Source: Streptomyces albipurpureus
Lineage (GTDB): Bacteria > Actinomycetota > Actinomycetes > Streptomycetales > Streptomycetaceae
Reading direction: 5' to 3'
Assembly: GCF_023701525.1 (NCBI RefSeq)
Contig: NZ_JAMQAW010000006.1
Coordinates: 307,350-371,349 of the forward strand
Length of the DNA: 64,000 nucleotides
Below, piece after piece: positions 36,892-46,397 of the stretch (positions within the stretch are counted from its first letter, which is position 1; the number at the start of each line of letters is the position of its first letter). Below the pieces are notes generated by a model that saw only the letters and a program-made list of their open reading frames with translations, had not been told where the DNA came from and did not search any database. The translations under genes were made by a program, and so were the position numbers.

Positions 36892-36938
36892 CCTCCGCCG
36901 CGCGGCCGGCGGGTCAGGGATTCCCGTCACGGCGATCT

Positions 36939-36983
36939 GACCGTCCCGACGGGTTCCCGCAGACCGTCCCGACGGGTTCCCGC
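36939..36983. repeat. 22-bp direct repeat, two copies
   Basis: Identical copies at 36939-36960 and 36962-36983 are separated by one base and start GACCGTCCCGACGGG. Each contains the palindrome CCCGTCGGGACGG-like core seen as CCGTCCCGACGGG. Confidence 0.85.
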
Positions 36984-37260
36984 CCAGCGGGTCCGCTCCG
37001 GAACTGCCCCTTTACGGGGCTTCCGTGGGCGGATCCGCTTCCGCGAGGAGGACGCGGGGGAGGGGGCTGTCTCGCTGGGGCGCCCGGAGGCAGGCTCGCG
37101 GGCCTTCATCGCGGACACAGCGGCGCGGTCCGGAGCCAGGTGCCCAGCCCCGCGCCCCGGGCGGACCCGGCACCGGCCGGTTGGCGCCAGTCAGGCACGA
37201 GGGTGGAGATCAAGGGGCAACCGCCCGCACCGCGACCCCGATGCGTGGCCGAAACACACA

Positions 37261-37290
37261 GAGCGACTCGGCAGGGAGCGACTCGGCAGG
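37261..37290. repeat. 15-bp direct repeat, two copies
   Basis: GAGCGACTCGGCAGG occurs twice in tandem without mismatch. Confidence 0.85.
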
Positions 37291-37581
37291 GAGAGCGCAC
37301 ATCCGTCCGGCGTCCCAGCGCCCTGCGAACCCCGCCCGCGCTCGGTCACTCAGGCCTCTGCGAGAACGGCAGAGGGGCACTCGGGCCCCGCCGTGGTGAG
37401 GAGCCTCCCCGCTCCGGCTCCTGCCGTCGGCGGCAACCCCCCGCCGCCCTGACCAGTGAATTCCCAGCGCACCCGGCCGGTACCGCACTCACCCAACCAG
37501 CCTGCTCCGCACGCGTGTTGCAGCGCCTCCCGCAGGTCCCCCTACACTCCACCCCATCGGGTGGATTATCGGAGGAACCTT

Positions 37582-38391
37582 GTGAAAGACCAGGAGCAGG
37601 CCGTGGACGGGGTGAACACCGGGCAGGCGCACTCCGCCCGGGTCTACGACTACATCATCGGGGGCAAGGACCACTACCAGGTGGATGTCGAGGCGGGCGA
37701 CGCCATGTGCAGGGAGTGGCCGGCGCTTCCCGTACACATGCGGGCCAACCGTGCGTTCATGCATCGGGCCGGCCGCTACCTCGCGCGGGAGGCGGGCATC
37801 CGGCAGTTCCTTGACATCGGCACCGGGCTGCCGACCTCACCCAATCTGCATGAGGTGGTCCAGGACGAACGCCCGGACTCGGCGATCATCTACGTCGACA
37901 ACGACCCGATCGTCCTGGCCCATGCGGAGGCTCTGCTCACCAGCTCACCCGACGGTCACACCGCGTACGTCAACGCGGATATGCGCGACCCCGACGCGAT
38001 CATCGACTCCCCGGCGTTCCAGGAGCTGCTGGATCTGGACAAGCCCGTGGGTCTCATGGTGATCGGCATCCTGCACTTCATCCTGCCGCCCGAGGACCAC
38101 ACCCTGGTCCAACAGCTGTTGGACCCGCTGCCGTCCGGCAGCTATCTGGCCATGTCCATCGGAACGGCCGACTTCGCCCCGGCCGAGGTCGGGCGGGTGG
38201 CGTCCGAGTACGAGCGTCGGGGGATGCCGATGTGTCTGCGTACCCGGGAACAGGCCGAGGCGTTCTTCGACGGTCTGGAGCTGGTTGAGCCCGGCCTTCA
38301 GCAAGTGCACAAGTGGCGCCCCACAGCGGACCAACCGCCCCTCGATGACCGCGATATCGCGATGTACGGGGCCGTGGCGCTCAAGCGCTAG
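37582..38391 (+). CDS. DUF574-type SAM-dependent methyltransferase
   Basis: 269 residues from a GTG with GGAGG at 6 bases. The family signature is clear: ARVYDYIIGGKDHYQVD, FLDIGTGLPTSPNLHE (SAM site), VYVDNDPIVLAHAEALL-like, GVLHFI-like GILHFILPPED, and SEYERRGMPM. These proteins are abundant in Streptomyces; some act in secondary metabolism, most are of unknown role. It stands alone, with a short hairpin after the stop. Confidence 0.9.
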   Translation: MKDQEQAVDGVNTGQAHSARVYDYIIGGKDHYQVDVEAGDAMCREWPALPVHMRANRAFMHRAGRYLAREAGIRQFLDIGTGLPTSPNLHEVVQDERPDSAIIYVDNDPIVLAHAEALLTSSPDGHTAYVNADMRDPDAIIDSPAFQELLDLDKPVGLMVIGILHFILPPEDHTLVQQLLDPLPSGSYLAMSIGTADFAPAEVGRVASEYERRGMPMCLRTREQAEAFFDGLELVEPGLQQVHKWRPTADQPPLDDRDIAMYGAVALKR

Positions 38392-38404
38392 GCCCCTCGG
38401 GGCC
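38391..38404. terminator. Short hairpin at the end of the DUF574 gene
   Basis: GGCCCC-TC-GGGGCC starts at the last base of the stop codon. The stem is only 6 bp with a minimal loop, so its role is uncertain. Confidence 0.35.
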
Positions 38405-38590
38405 AGGCCTGGGAACCCCCTCGTCCCGGATCGGCCCGCGGCCGGGTATCCCGATCAGCCCACGGCCGGGGTCGTCCGGGTCGCCCTTGCGAGGCGGCTC
38501 GCCGAGGGTGCCGCCCGGGCCGCGGGGGCCAGGGGAAGTGCCGTAGCCGTAGCTGTCGCCGCACGTTTGCCGGGGATCGCGGAGCAGCCC

Positions 38591-39610
38591 TCAGGAAGCA
38601 CGCTTCCGCGCCGCGGACTTCTTGGCCGTGGCCTTCGCGGCGGTCTTCTTCGCGGCCGCCTTCTTCTTCCCGGCGCTCGCCGTCCCGGCGGCCTTCTTCG
38701 CCGGTTCCCGCGCTGATGCGGACTTCTTGGCCGCGGTCTTCTTCGGCGAGGCCTTCTTCCGGCCCTTGAGCGAGGTCACCTCGGCCACCGATGAATCCGC
38801 CTGGGCCGCTTCCCTGCCCTCACCACCCTCGCCACGGGCCTTCTTCGCCGCCTTGACACTGCCCTCCAGCGCGGCCATCAGGTCAATGACCTTTCCACCG
38901 CGTTCAGCGGGTGCGGCCTCGGGAAGCGCCCCACCGCCCTCCAGCTTCGCGGCGATCATCGACTCGACCGCGGTTCGGTAGTCGTCCTGGAGGGAGTCCA
39001 TGTCCACCTCGCCCAGGGTGTCCATCAGCGCATCCGCAAGATCCAGTTCCGCGTCCCGGACCGACACCTCGGCCTCCGGGGCCACCCCCTCGGGCTGACG
39101 GATCTCATCCGGCCAGAGCAGTCCGTGCATGGCGATCACATCGTCGACGACCCGGAGCATCCCCAGCCGCTCCCGTCCGCGCAGTGCGAACTTGGCCAGG
39201 GCGACCTTCTGGCTCCGTTTGAGTGCCTCCCGAAGCAGGGTGTAGGGCTTGGCAGCCGGGACCCCGTTGGCGGAGAGGTAGTAGGCGGCGTCCATCTGCA
39301 GGGGATCGATCGACGCGGCGGGCACAAAGGCCACGATCTCGATCGTCTTGGCCGTGGGCAGGGGCAGGGCGGCCAGATCCTCATCCGTAATGGGAATGAT
39401 TGAGCCATCCGCCTCCTCATATCCCTTGCCGATCTCCGCCGCCGTCACTTCCTTGTCTTCCAGCTCACAGACTTTGCGGTAGCGAATTCTCCCGCCGTCC
39501 GCGGTGTGGATCTGCCGGAAGGAGATGGAGTGGTTCTCGGTGGCGTTCACCAGCTTGATCGGAATACTGACCAACCCAAAGGAGATCGCACCATTCCATA
39601 TGGATCGCAC
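38591..39610 (-). CDS. ku: Ku DNA end-binding protein with a lysine-rich tail
   Basis: 339 residues starting MRSIWNGAISFGLVSIPIKL, the typical bacterial Ku N-terminus. The core ring domain runs to about 255, and the C-terminal 85 residues are Lys/Ala-rich repeats (KKAAAKK), like the histone H1-like tails of actinobacterial Ku that bind DNA. Ku forms a ring on broken DNA ends and recruits ligase and polymerase. It is divergent from the polymerase gene, with 58 bases between. Confidence 0.96.
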   Translation of the reverse strand: MRSIWNGAISFGLVSIPIKLVNATENHSISFRQIHTADGGRIRYRKVCELEDKEVTAAEIGKGYEEADGSIIPITDEDLAALPLPTAKTIEIVAFVPAASIDPLQMDAAYYLSANGVPAAKPYTLLREALKRSQKVALAKFALRGRERLGMLRVVDDVIAMHGLLWPDEIRQPEGVAPEAEVSVRDAELDLADALMDTLGEVDMDSLQDDYRTAVESMIAAKLEGGGALPEAAPAERGGKVIDLMAALEGSVKAAKKARGEGGEGREAAQADSSVAEVTSLKGRKKASPKKTAAKKSASAREPAKKAAGTASAGKKKAAAKKTAAKATAKKSAARKRAS

Positions 39611-39668
39611 GTTAGATCCCTTTCATCCGACTCAACCCTAGATGGGGCATTCATGCGATTCTCATCGT

Positions 39669-40544
39669 ATGACGCCGATCACCGAGGTCGCTGGGCGGCG
39701 GCTGGCACTGAGCAACCTGGACAAGGTCATCCACCCCGCCACCGGGACCACCAAGGGCGAGATCCTGCACTACTACGCCATCACGGCCGAGGCGCTGCTC
39801 CCCCATGTCCGCAACCGGCCCGTCTCCTTCCTGCGCTACCCGGACGGGCCCGATGGACAACTGTTCTTCACCAAGAATCCGCCGCCCGGTACGCCATCGT
39901 GGGTACAGACCACCCCCGTGCCACGCACCGAGGACTCCCGAGCACGTCAGGTCGTCATCGCGGACCTCCCCTCACTCGTCTGGGCAGCGAACCTGGTCGT
40001 CGAGTTCCATGTGCCGCAGTGGACGGTGGACGGGCAGGCCATCGCCGACCGGATGGTCTTCGACCTCGACCCCGGCGCTCCGGCCACCGTCGAAGAGTGC
40101 TGCGAGGTGGCCCTCTGGCTGCGGGACCGGCTGGCGACCGATGGCCTTGAGGCATACGCCAAGACCTCCGGGTCCAAGGGCCTGCACATCCTGGTACCGC
40201 TGGCGCCGACCCCGTCGGCGCGGGTCTCCGCCTATGCGAAGGAACTGGCCAAGGAGGGTGAGGCGGCGCTGCCCCGGCTGGTGCTCCATCGGATGAACCG
40301 CAGCCTGCGCCCCGGCAAGGTCTTCGTCGACCACAGCCAGAACGCCGCCGCCAAGACCACCGCGGCCCCGTACACCCTGCGCGCGAGGTCCGAGCCCACC
40401 GTCTCGGCACCGCTCACCTGGGAAGAGGTGGAAGCCCGCCAGAACCTGGTCCTCCGCCTGGCGGACATCGCGCCCAGGCTCGATCGCCATGGAGATCTGT
40501 TGGCGCCCCTCACCGATCCGGACCGGGCGGGGCGGTTGCCCTAG
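39669..40544 (+). CDS. LigD-type primase-polymerase domain protein
   Basis: 291 residues. Family motifs: RPVSFLRYPDG, FFTKNPPPGTPSW, the metal-binding MVFDLDPG, TSGSKGLHILVPL and SQNAAAKTTAAPYTLRAR. It fills in or adds ribonucleotides at broken ends during non-homologous end joining, acting with Ku. It is a single-domain protein, as in Streptomyces, not the mycobacterial fusion. No ribosome-binding site is visible, so the mRNA may be leaderless; an ATG at 39642 is an alternative start. Confidence 0.93.
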   Translation: MTPITEVAGRRLALSNLDKVIHPATGTTKGEILHYYAITAEALLPHVRNRPVSFLRYPDGPDGQLFFTKNPPPGTPSWVQTTPVPRTEDSRARQVVIADLPSLVWAANLVVEFHVPQWTVDGQAIADRMVFDLDPGAPATVEECCEVALWLRDRLATDGLEAYAKTSGSKGLHILVPLAPTPSARVSAYAKELAKEGEAALPRLVLHRMNRSLRPGKVFVDHSQNAAAKTTAAPYTLRARSEPTVSAPLTWEEVEARQNLVLRLADIAPRLDRHGDLLAPLTDPDRAGRLP

Positions 40545-40723
40545 TACGGCCACCGCCACCGCGGACGTTCGCTCCGCACCCGGGGCGCTCGCCATGCCGG
40601 GTTCGGGCGAACAGAGCCAGTCCCGGCGGTGAGCGCCTTCGTCCGGGGGCTGTCTCGGTGACGGCCGGGCCGTTCGGCGTGCCTCCCGCGGCTCCGACGG
40701 CCGGCCGGGCAGACCCTGACGGC

Positions 40724-41629
40724 ATGGACGAGACCACACCGACCCCTGCCCTGCGACCACCCGTCGAGGTCATGCGCCCCAGGCCCGTCGATGACATCCC
40801 CGCGCAGGGCGGTACGCCGGGGGGTTTTCAGTACTCGCTCAAGCTCGACGGCTTCCGGGCGCTGGCCTTTGTGCTGGAGGGCGGTCGGGTCTTCCTCCAG
40901 TCGCGCTCACGGCGGGACCTGGCACGCGAGTTCCCCGAGATCGCCGATGAACTGGCCAGGCAGCTACCGCCCGGGGTCGTGCTCGACGGCGAACTGTGCG
41001 CTTACCGGGACGGCCGGTTGAGCTTCACCGATCTGCTGAAGTCCAGCGGTGATCGCAGACAGTCCGGGGTGCCCGTCTCCTACATCGCGTTCGACATCCT
41101 GGCGATCCCCGGCAGTGATGTCAGGGCCCAACCGCTCCGGGACCGTTGGGAACTGCTGGGATCGGTGCTGGCCGACGTCGTTCCACCGCTGCAACGGGTC
41201 CTGGCCACTCAGGACGAGGAGACCGCCCGCATCTGGTTCCGTGACCTGCGTGCGGTGGGTGTCGAGGGGATCGTGGCCAAGGCGCTGGGCTCCTCCTACC
41301 GGCCGGGCTCCACCTGGGCGTGGCGAAAGATCCGGCACGCCGATACCCGGGACGGCACTCTGCTCGGTGTCTTCGGCCGACCGGAAAGGCCCCAGGCGGT
41401 GCTGGTCGAACTACCCGACGGGCAGGTCGTCAAGACGTCTCCCCGGCTGACCGCCGCACAGTCCTTCCAGGTGGGCGAGTTGATCCGCGACCGGCTCGGG
41501 GATCTGGTGGACCATCCGGACCACGGCAGCCTGCGGCTGCTGGTCGAGCCCCTGCTGATCGAGGTGCGTCAGCCGTCGGGGCGCAGGGAGCCGACGGCCC
41601 GGTTCGTCCGGGTGCGGTCGGAAGGGTGA
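40724..41629 (+). CDS. ATP-dependent DNA ligase (end-joining type)
   Basis: About 301 residues; start uncertain (GTG at 40658 also possible). The adenylation lysine is in YSLKLDGFRAL, followed by LDGELCA, YIAFDIL, VEGIVAKALGSSYRPG and WRKIR, the ordered ligase motifs I-V; an OB-fold-like C-terminus follows (VKTSPRLTAAQ). It seals breaks brought together by Ku. It lies 180 bases after the polymerase gene on the same strand and completes the end-joining set. Confidence 0.92.
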   Translation: MDETTPTPALRPPVEVMRPRPVDDIPAQGGTPGGFQYSLKLDGFRALAFVLEGGRVFLQSRSRRDLAREFPEIADELARQLPPGVVLDGELCAYRDGRLSFTDLLKSSGDRRQSGVPVSYIAFDILAIPGSDVRAQPLRDRWELLGSVLADVVPPLQRVLATQDEETARIWFRDLRAVGVEGIVAKALGSSYRPGSTWAWRKIRHADTRDGTLLGVFGRPERPQAVLVELPDGQVVKTSPRLTAAQSFQVGELIRDRLGDLVDHPDHGSLRLLVEPLLIEVRQPSGRREPTARFVRVRSEG

Positions 41630-41683
41630 GAGCCCCCGGCGAATGACCGGTACCCCATACAGCGGTGAGCGGTGGGGCGGGGA

Positions 41684-42748
41684 TCAACTCCTGAGCCAGG
41701 TGCGGCGATCGCGGGCCAGCGCGTAGAGGGCCTCGATATCGGCGGGCTTGTGCACTGTGCCGAGACCGCCGATGCGCGTCACCTCGCCCTCCCGCAGAAT
41801 CCACACGTCGGTGGGCGCCCGTTGCACCGTCAGCCGCCCGGCCCCCACCACGACGAGCACCGGGCGTACCGCCGTCGCCAGGGCGAGGGAGGCCTGGTCG
41901 GCTCGGCGGCGGGTGAGCCGTAGCAGGGGTACCGACCCGCCGCGACCGGTGCGCACCTGCGGGTCCGCGATGTGCAGCCGTAGTCGGCGGGCGGGAAGGG
42001 TGTGCACGGCCAGTACTCCCCCGGGGCCGATCGCCAGATGGTCGACCCGGTCGCCGCCCGCCAGCGGCACCGCGTGCAGAATCCGCCAGCCGGTTTCCTC
42101 CAGGACGTCCAGCGCACTGCCCAGCGTCTGGTGGGCGGCCAACCGGGCCAAGGTGGCGCGGCGGGGGTTGCGGGCGAGGCGGCGGGTGGGGAGGGGGATG
42201 CGGTCCGCTTCGGCGTGGAGCGCCTCGCCGGGGCGGTTGGGTGCCAGATCGTCATCGGGGTGGAGGGCGAGCCTGGCCAGATCGGCCGAGGTGGGCACCG
42301 GCGGTGGGCCGATGGTCCAATCACCCGTGAGATAGGGGGCGAGCACCGTGAGCACGGCCTCCCGGTGGCCTTCGAAGACCAGGCTGATCCGCCCGCCGCC
42401 GCTTGCGGAAGCAACGGGCGAACAGTCGATACCGCCCCGGACGCTGCCATGTCCGGAACGGACTGGTTCTTCAGTTTGGTCGGGTTCCCTGAGCCGGCTC
42501 GCACCGCCAGACCCCATGGCCGGGACGCCGGGGTGGATCACCGGGTCCTCGGGGGCCCGCTCCAGGAGCGCGGGGAGCGGACAACTCTCGGCGCCATCGG
42601 GCCGATCAACCCGATCACCCCCACCGCCACCAGCGCCGACCTCGCTTCGGGCGCTGTCGTACCAGGCCACATGGCGACCGTTCGGCAAGCTGACGTAGAG
42701 CCGCTCGCGCCCCTCCCAGCGTGCCGGTGTGATCCGTAAAGACGTCAT
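41684..42748 (-). CDS. NERD-domain-like protein
   Basis: 354 residues from an ATG with GGAG at about 7 bases. The C-terminal part (about 190-350) has TLGSALDVLEETGWRIL and VDHLAIGPGGVLAVHTLPARRLRL, which resembles the nuclease-related domain, although the Lys of the usual DTK motif is absent. The N-terminal third is variable and Gly/Pro-rich. It may be a catalytically altered NERD relative; function unknown. Confidence 0.65.
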   Translation of the reverse strand: MTSLRITPARWEGRERLYVSLPNGRHVAWYDSARSEVGAGGGGGDRVDRPDGAESCPLPALLERAPEDPVIHPGVPAMGSGGASRLREPDQTEEPVRSGHGSVRGGIDCSPVASASGGGRISLVFEGHREAVLTVLAPYLTGDWTIGPPPVPTSADLARLALHPDDDLAPNRPGEALHAEADRIPLPTRRLARNPRRATLARLAAHQTLGSALDVLEETGWRILHAVPLAGGDRVDHLAIGPGGVLAVHTLPARRLRLHIADPQVRTGRGGSVPLLRLTRRRADQASLALATAVRPVLVVVGAGRLTVQRAPTDVWILREGEVTRIGGLGTVHKPADIEALYALARDRRTWLRS

Positions 42749-42930
42749 GTCGCCGCTCCAACCCGCGCCGCCCCGAACCGCTCCCTGCAAACCATGGGAA
42801 CAGCCCCGGGGCCTTCTGGGCAATAACCCCTTGCGGCCAGAGGTGTGGTGCAGACTCTCCCCAAGCGCTCGGTTCCAGCGCATAGTTCTGCCGCGGAGTT
42901 GTGGCGCTCGGCTCTTGGGAGGGGGCAGGC

Positions 42931-45153
42931 GTGTTCGGGGGAATCGACGAGGTCGACTGGGCCGCACTGGAACATGCCTACGGTCCGGCGGACGATGTGC
43001 CCGATCTGTTGCACGGGTTGGCGTCCGATGACCCGGATGAGCGTGAGGCGGCGCTCGATGGAATGTACGGAGCGGTGCACCACCAGGGAGACGTCTACGA
43101 CTCGACGCTCGCCTGTATACCGTTCCTGTTGGAACTGGTCAGCGATCCGGCCGTGCAGGATCGCGGTGGCATAGTGGAGTTGCTGACCAGCATCGGCGGC
43201 ATCGATCTCGACGGCGACGACGAACTCGACCCGAACGACGCCGAGTTCGAGTACGCGGCGAACTACGCCATGGCGTCTTCGGCCGTGACCGCCAGCGCCG
43301 ACGCCTTTCTCACGCTGATCGACTCCAGCGACCGCGGGGTACGGCTCACCGCGCCGCTCGCCCTCGCCACGCTCCACAGCGAACCGGAGTTGGTCCTCGG
43401 GCTGCTGCGGGAACGGCTCAAGATAGAGCAGGACCCGGAGGTGCGCTTCGCCTGTGTGGAGGCGGCGGGCCGGGTCGCCCTGCGGCACGCGTGGCTCGCC
43501 TCCGAGGTGGTGGAGTGGCTGATCGAACTGGCCGGACTGCCCGAGTGGGCACGCGACGCCTTACCGCCACCCGACGATGCCCGCCACGCCCTCGCTCCGC
43601 CGGCCGCGTCGGATCGTGTTCCCGCACCCCCGCGTGCCTACGACGCGGGCCTGCGGCTCTCGGCCCTCGCCCAGCTCGCCCGGTGTGCCCCCCAGGCCCT
43701 GCCAGCGGATGTGGTCGCGGGGGTGTCGGGCATGTTGCGCGAGCTACGGGCCGACCCGGTGGGCTCGACGGCGACCGATGGCCCGCTCTCCCCGCCGGCC
43801 CCGAGGGCCGCGCCCCCCACCCGGGTGGGGCAGCTGGCCGAACGGGGTGGCTCTGACGCGGGCCGGCATGCCCCCTGGACGGGCGATCTCCTGCGCACGC
43901 TCCACTCCGGTCTCGGCGATCGGGTGGCCGACCGTACGGCGCTCCTCGCTGACCAGCTGTGCAGCCCGGACTGGGGCCAGCGCATCGATGCCGTACGGAT
44001 GAGCTGCGGGCTGCTGCGCACCTGGCGCGGGGAGTACGACGAGTTGGTGGCCCTGATCGGGGAGCAGCTGGCCGATCAGGAGCCCCGGCTCGCCAATGCC
44101 GCCGCGATCGCCCTGGGGGAGCTGTTCTCGCTCGCGGCACCCGCGTCGGACGCGCTGGCGGAGTTCGTGACGGCCGACCCGCGGCGCTGGGTGCAGGAAT
44201 GGGCGACCGGTCCGCGCATGCTGGGCCATGCGCTGACGGCGTGGGCGCGGACGGGTGATCCGCGGGCGGTACCGGTCCTGGCACGGCTGCTGGAGCTGCC
44301 GGAGACCCCGCAGGACTTCGGTCAGGCGCTGGATCATCTGGGCGAGGCGGGGGCGGCGCTGACACCGGCGCTACGGGAGCGGCTGGCCGGACTGCAGTTG
44401 GATCACCGGCTGTTCGACCTGGCGGGGCCGGTGCTGTCGTCGGTGACCGCGCTGCGGGCCACCGAGACGTTGCCGGAGGTGCTGAGGGTGCTCAGGGGTG
44501 CGCCCGAGTACCGCAGGGAGTGGGTGATCGAGCTGGTGTTGCGGGCGTTGACGGCCTTCGGCCCGGCGGCTCGGGAGTCGATACCGGACCTACGGGTGCT
44601 GCTGGTGCGGGCGGTCGGTTCGCCGGCGATGTCGGGAGCGTTCGAGGCGAAGGCCGCCGGGGCGCTCTGGGCGGTGGAGGGGGACGCGTCGGTGGTGCTG
44701 CCGACGCTCCGGGCGGTCCTCACCGCGCGGGATTCCGGGGCCCGGCGCTCGGCTGCCTCGGTGCTCGGCGCCATGGGCCGGGCTGCCGAGGAGGCCGCTA
44801 CGGAGCTCGGTGTGCTGCTGCGGGCGCCTGACCCCTGGACCCGGGTGGACGCGGCACTCGCGCTCTGGCGGGTGACGGACGATCCGGAAAGGGCGTGGCC
44901 GATGCTCAGGGGGGTGTGGGAGTCGATGCCGTTCGCCCGGGTGCCGATCGCCGAACGACTGGCGGAGCCGATCGGTGGGGCGCCGGTGGCGGCGGGCGCC
45001 CTCGGTGCGCAGGAGGTGCTGCGGAGTGAGTTGTCCCGGATTCGACGCCATAACGCCATAGACGGCGGGTACGGCAGCCATGACATCGTGAGGGACGAGA
45101 AGCTGCTGGCCCTGTGCCGGCAAGCGCTGAACAGGGAGAGACCAACCACATGA
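42931..45153 (+). CDS. Large HEAT-repeat protein
   Basis: 740 residues from a GTG preceded by GGGAGGGGG; the frame opens 10 codons earlier. Repeated helical pairs such as ALDGMYGAVHHQGDVYDST, LLADQLCSPDWGQRIDAV and LGVLLRAPDPWTRVDAALAL are HEAT/PBS-lyase-like, with a Pro-rich break at about residues 215-320. Likely a cytoplasmic scaffold; partners unknown. The next gene overlaps by 4 bases (ATGA), so the two are translated together. Confidence 0.75.
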   Translation: MFGGIDEVDWAALEHAYGPADDVPDLLHGLASDDPDEREAALDGMYGAVHHQGDVYDSTLACIPFLLELVSDPAVQDRGGIVELLTSIGGIDLDGDDELDPNDAEFEYAANYAMASSAVTASADAFLTLIDSSDRGVRLTAPLALATLHSEPELVLGLLRERLKIEQDPEVRFACVEAAGRVALRHAWLASEVVEWLIELAGLPEWARDALPPPDDARHALAPPAASDRVPAPPRAYDAGLRLSALAQLARCAPQALPADVVAGVSGMLRELRADPVGSTATDGPLSPPAPRAAPPTRVGQLAERGGSDAGRHAPWTGDLLRTLHSGLGDRVADRTALLADQLCSPDWGQRIDAVRMSCGLLRTWRGEYDELVALIGEQLADQEPRLANAAAIALGELFSLAAPASDALAEFVTADPRRWVQEWATGPRMLGHALTAWARTGDPRAVPVLARLLELPETPQDFGQALDHLGEAGAALTPALRERLAGLQLDHRLFDLAGPVLSSVTALRATETLPEVLRVLRGAPEYRREWVIELVLRALTAFGPAARESIPDLRVLLVRAVGSPAMSGAFEAKAAGALWAVEGDASVVLPTLRAVLTARDSGARRSAASVLGAMGRAAEEAATELGVLLRAPDPWTRVDAALALWRVTDDPERAWPMLRGVWESMPFARVPIAERLAEPIGGAPVAAGALGAQEVLRSELSRIRRHNAIDGGYGSHDIVRDEKLLALCRQALNRERPTT

Positions 45154-45482
45154 TCATTTTCGGTACCAAGGGATACCTTCACCAGCTGGCGATACTGACC
45201 CTCGTCTGCGGGTCGTGCGGCAACCCGGCCGCGCACACACTCCGTAAGCGGGTCAACAAGTTCACGCTGTTCTTCGTTCCGCTGTTCCCGTTCTCGACGA
45301 AGTACTCGATGCAGTGCACGTTCTGCGGGGTGGAACAGCAGCTGTCGAAGGAGCAGGCCGATCAGCTGCTGGCCCAGGGCGACAACTGGACGCAGGGTGG
45401 GCACGGCGGGCAGTCGCAGGGCCTCCCGCAGGGGCAGTACGGGCAGCAGGGGCAGCAGGGGCAGAATCCCTACCAGCGCTGA
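45150..45482 (+). CDS. Zinc-ribbon protein with Gln/Gly-rich tail
   Basis: 110 residues, overlapping the HEAT gene by 4 bases. Two CxxC pairs (CGSCG and CTFCG) 36 residues apart form a zinc ribbon around a short hydrophobic stretch (FTLFFVPLFPFSTKYS). The tail is repetitive QGQ. It is conserved in type with short Streptomyces zinc-ribbon proteins; function unknown. Confidence 0.85.
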   Translation: MIIFGTKGYLHQLAILTLVCGSCGNPAAHTLRKRVNKFTLFFVPLFPFSTKYSMQCTFCGVEQQLSKEQADQLLAQGDNWTQGGHGGQSQGLPQGQYGQQGQQGQNPYQR

Positions 45483-45668
45483 TTTCCCCCGGGAGCGGGC
45501 CATGGCCGCGGGGACACGGCACCGGGCGGGTCCCGGCGCCCGGGGCGGGGGCGTCGGCCCAGGGGTTCTCATCGCCCTGGAGCTGCTGCCACGGGTCCCC
45601 ACCAGGGCGGGGGCACGGCTGCGTTTAAGGTGGTCAAGACCACCACTTCGGCCCCCAGCAGGAGAACC

Positions 45669-46397
45669 TTGCGCCCGCATCCGTGCCACCGCACGCTGTA
45701 CGCCGCCGCGCTGACAGCGGTCGTCGGCGTGCTGTCGGCCGGGTGCGGAAACGCGGGTGAGATGCTGAGCGCGGGCCCGACGCCCACCGCCACCGGGCCG
45801 GTGCGGCTCTGGCCCGGGCTACCGCCGGTGACCGCTCCCCCGTACGACTACGGCGAGACGAACACCGCGCGGATTCCGGGGATCACCGTCCCCGGCTCGG
45901 GCGTCCGCGGGCTCGATCCGGTGGCCGTGGTCAAGGCGGAAGCCATCGAGCACCCCGAGTTGTACAACGGCCCCGCGGGGTTCTTCGGCGAGACGATCGA
46001 GGAGTTCGACCGCTGCGGGAGCGCCTCGGACACCTGTCCGGTGCTCATGCCCTACTACCGCGATCTCACCGGCGACGGCGCGGAGGAGCTGATCCTCGCG
46101 ATCAAGCTGCCCGAGCAGCTGACGGCGGTACGGGTCTACTCACCGGACAAGCCGTCCGGTGCGCTGACCCGGATCATGTCCACGGCCGATCAACTGGTCC
46201 GGGTGGAGTTGGCGGGCCGGGACATCGTGTTGCGCTCGGTCTCCGCGGGCATTCCCGGGTACGAGTACCGCACGGCCTGGTCCTGGGAGGCCAGGAACGG
46301 CGCCATGCTGCCGACGCGGGACGAGATCATCCGCGTCAAGCCGACCGCTTCGCCGACCGCGCCCGGGGCGTCACGGCCCGTTCCGGAGCCACGGTGA
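45669..46397 (+). CDS. Lipoprotein, likely partner of the following histidine kinase
   Basis: 242 residues if translation starts at the TTG preceded by AGGAG (a GTG at 45630 is also in frame). A lipoprotein signal ends in LSAGC. The mature part has YYRDLTGDGAEELILAIKL, like an FG-GAP/calcium-type loop. The stop overlaps the kinase GTG by 4 bases (GTGA), so both are made together. This resembles CseA-CseC pairing, where a lipoprotein tunes an envelope-stress kinase; the comparison is by arrangement only. Confidence 0.75.
   Translation: MRPHPCHRTLYAAALTAVVGVLSAGCGNAGEMLSAGPTPTATGPVRLWPGLPPVTAPPYDYGETNTARIPGITVPGSGVRGLDPVAVVKAEAIEHPELYNGPAGFFGETIEEFDRCGSASDTCPVLMPYYRDLTGDGAEELILAIKLPEQLTAVRVYSPDKPSGALTRIMSTADQLVRVELAGRDIVLRSVSAGIPGYEYRTAWSWEARNGAMLPTRDEIIRVKPTASPTAPGASRPVPEPR

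Larger units (their letters stand above)
36892..37581. other. Long intergenic region with short direct repeats
   Basis: No gene is supported. It contains a 22-bp repeat (36939-36983) and a 15-bp repeat (37261-37290). Confidence 0.5.
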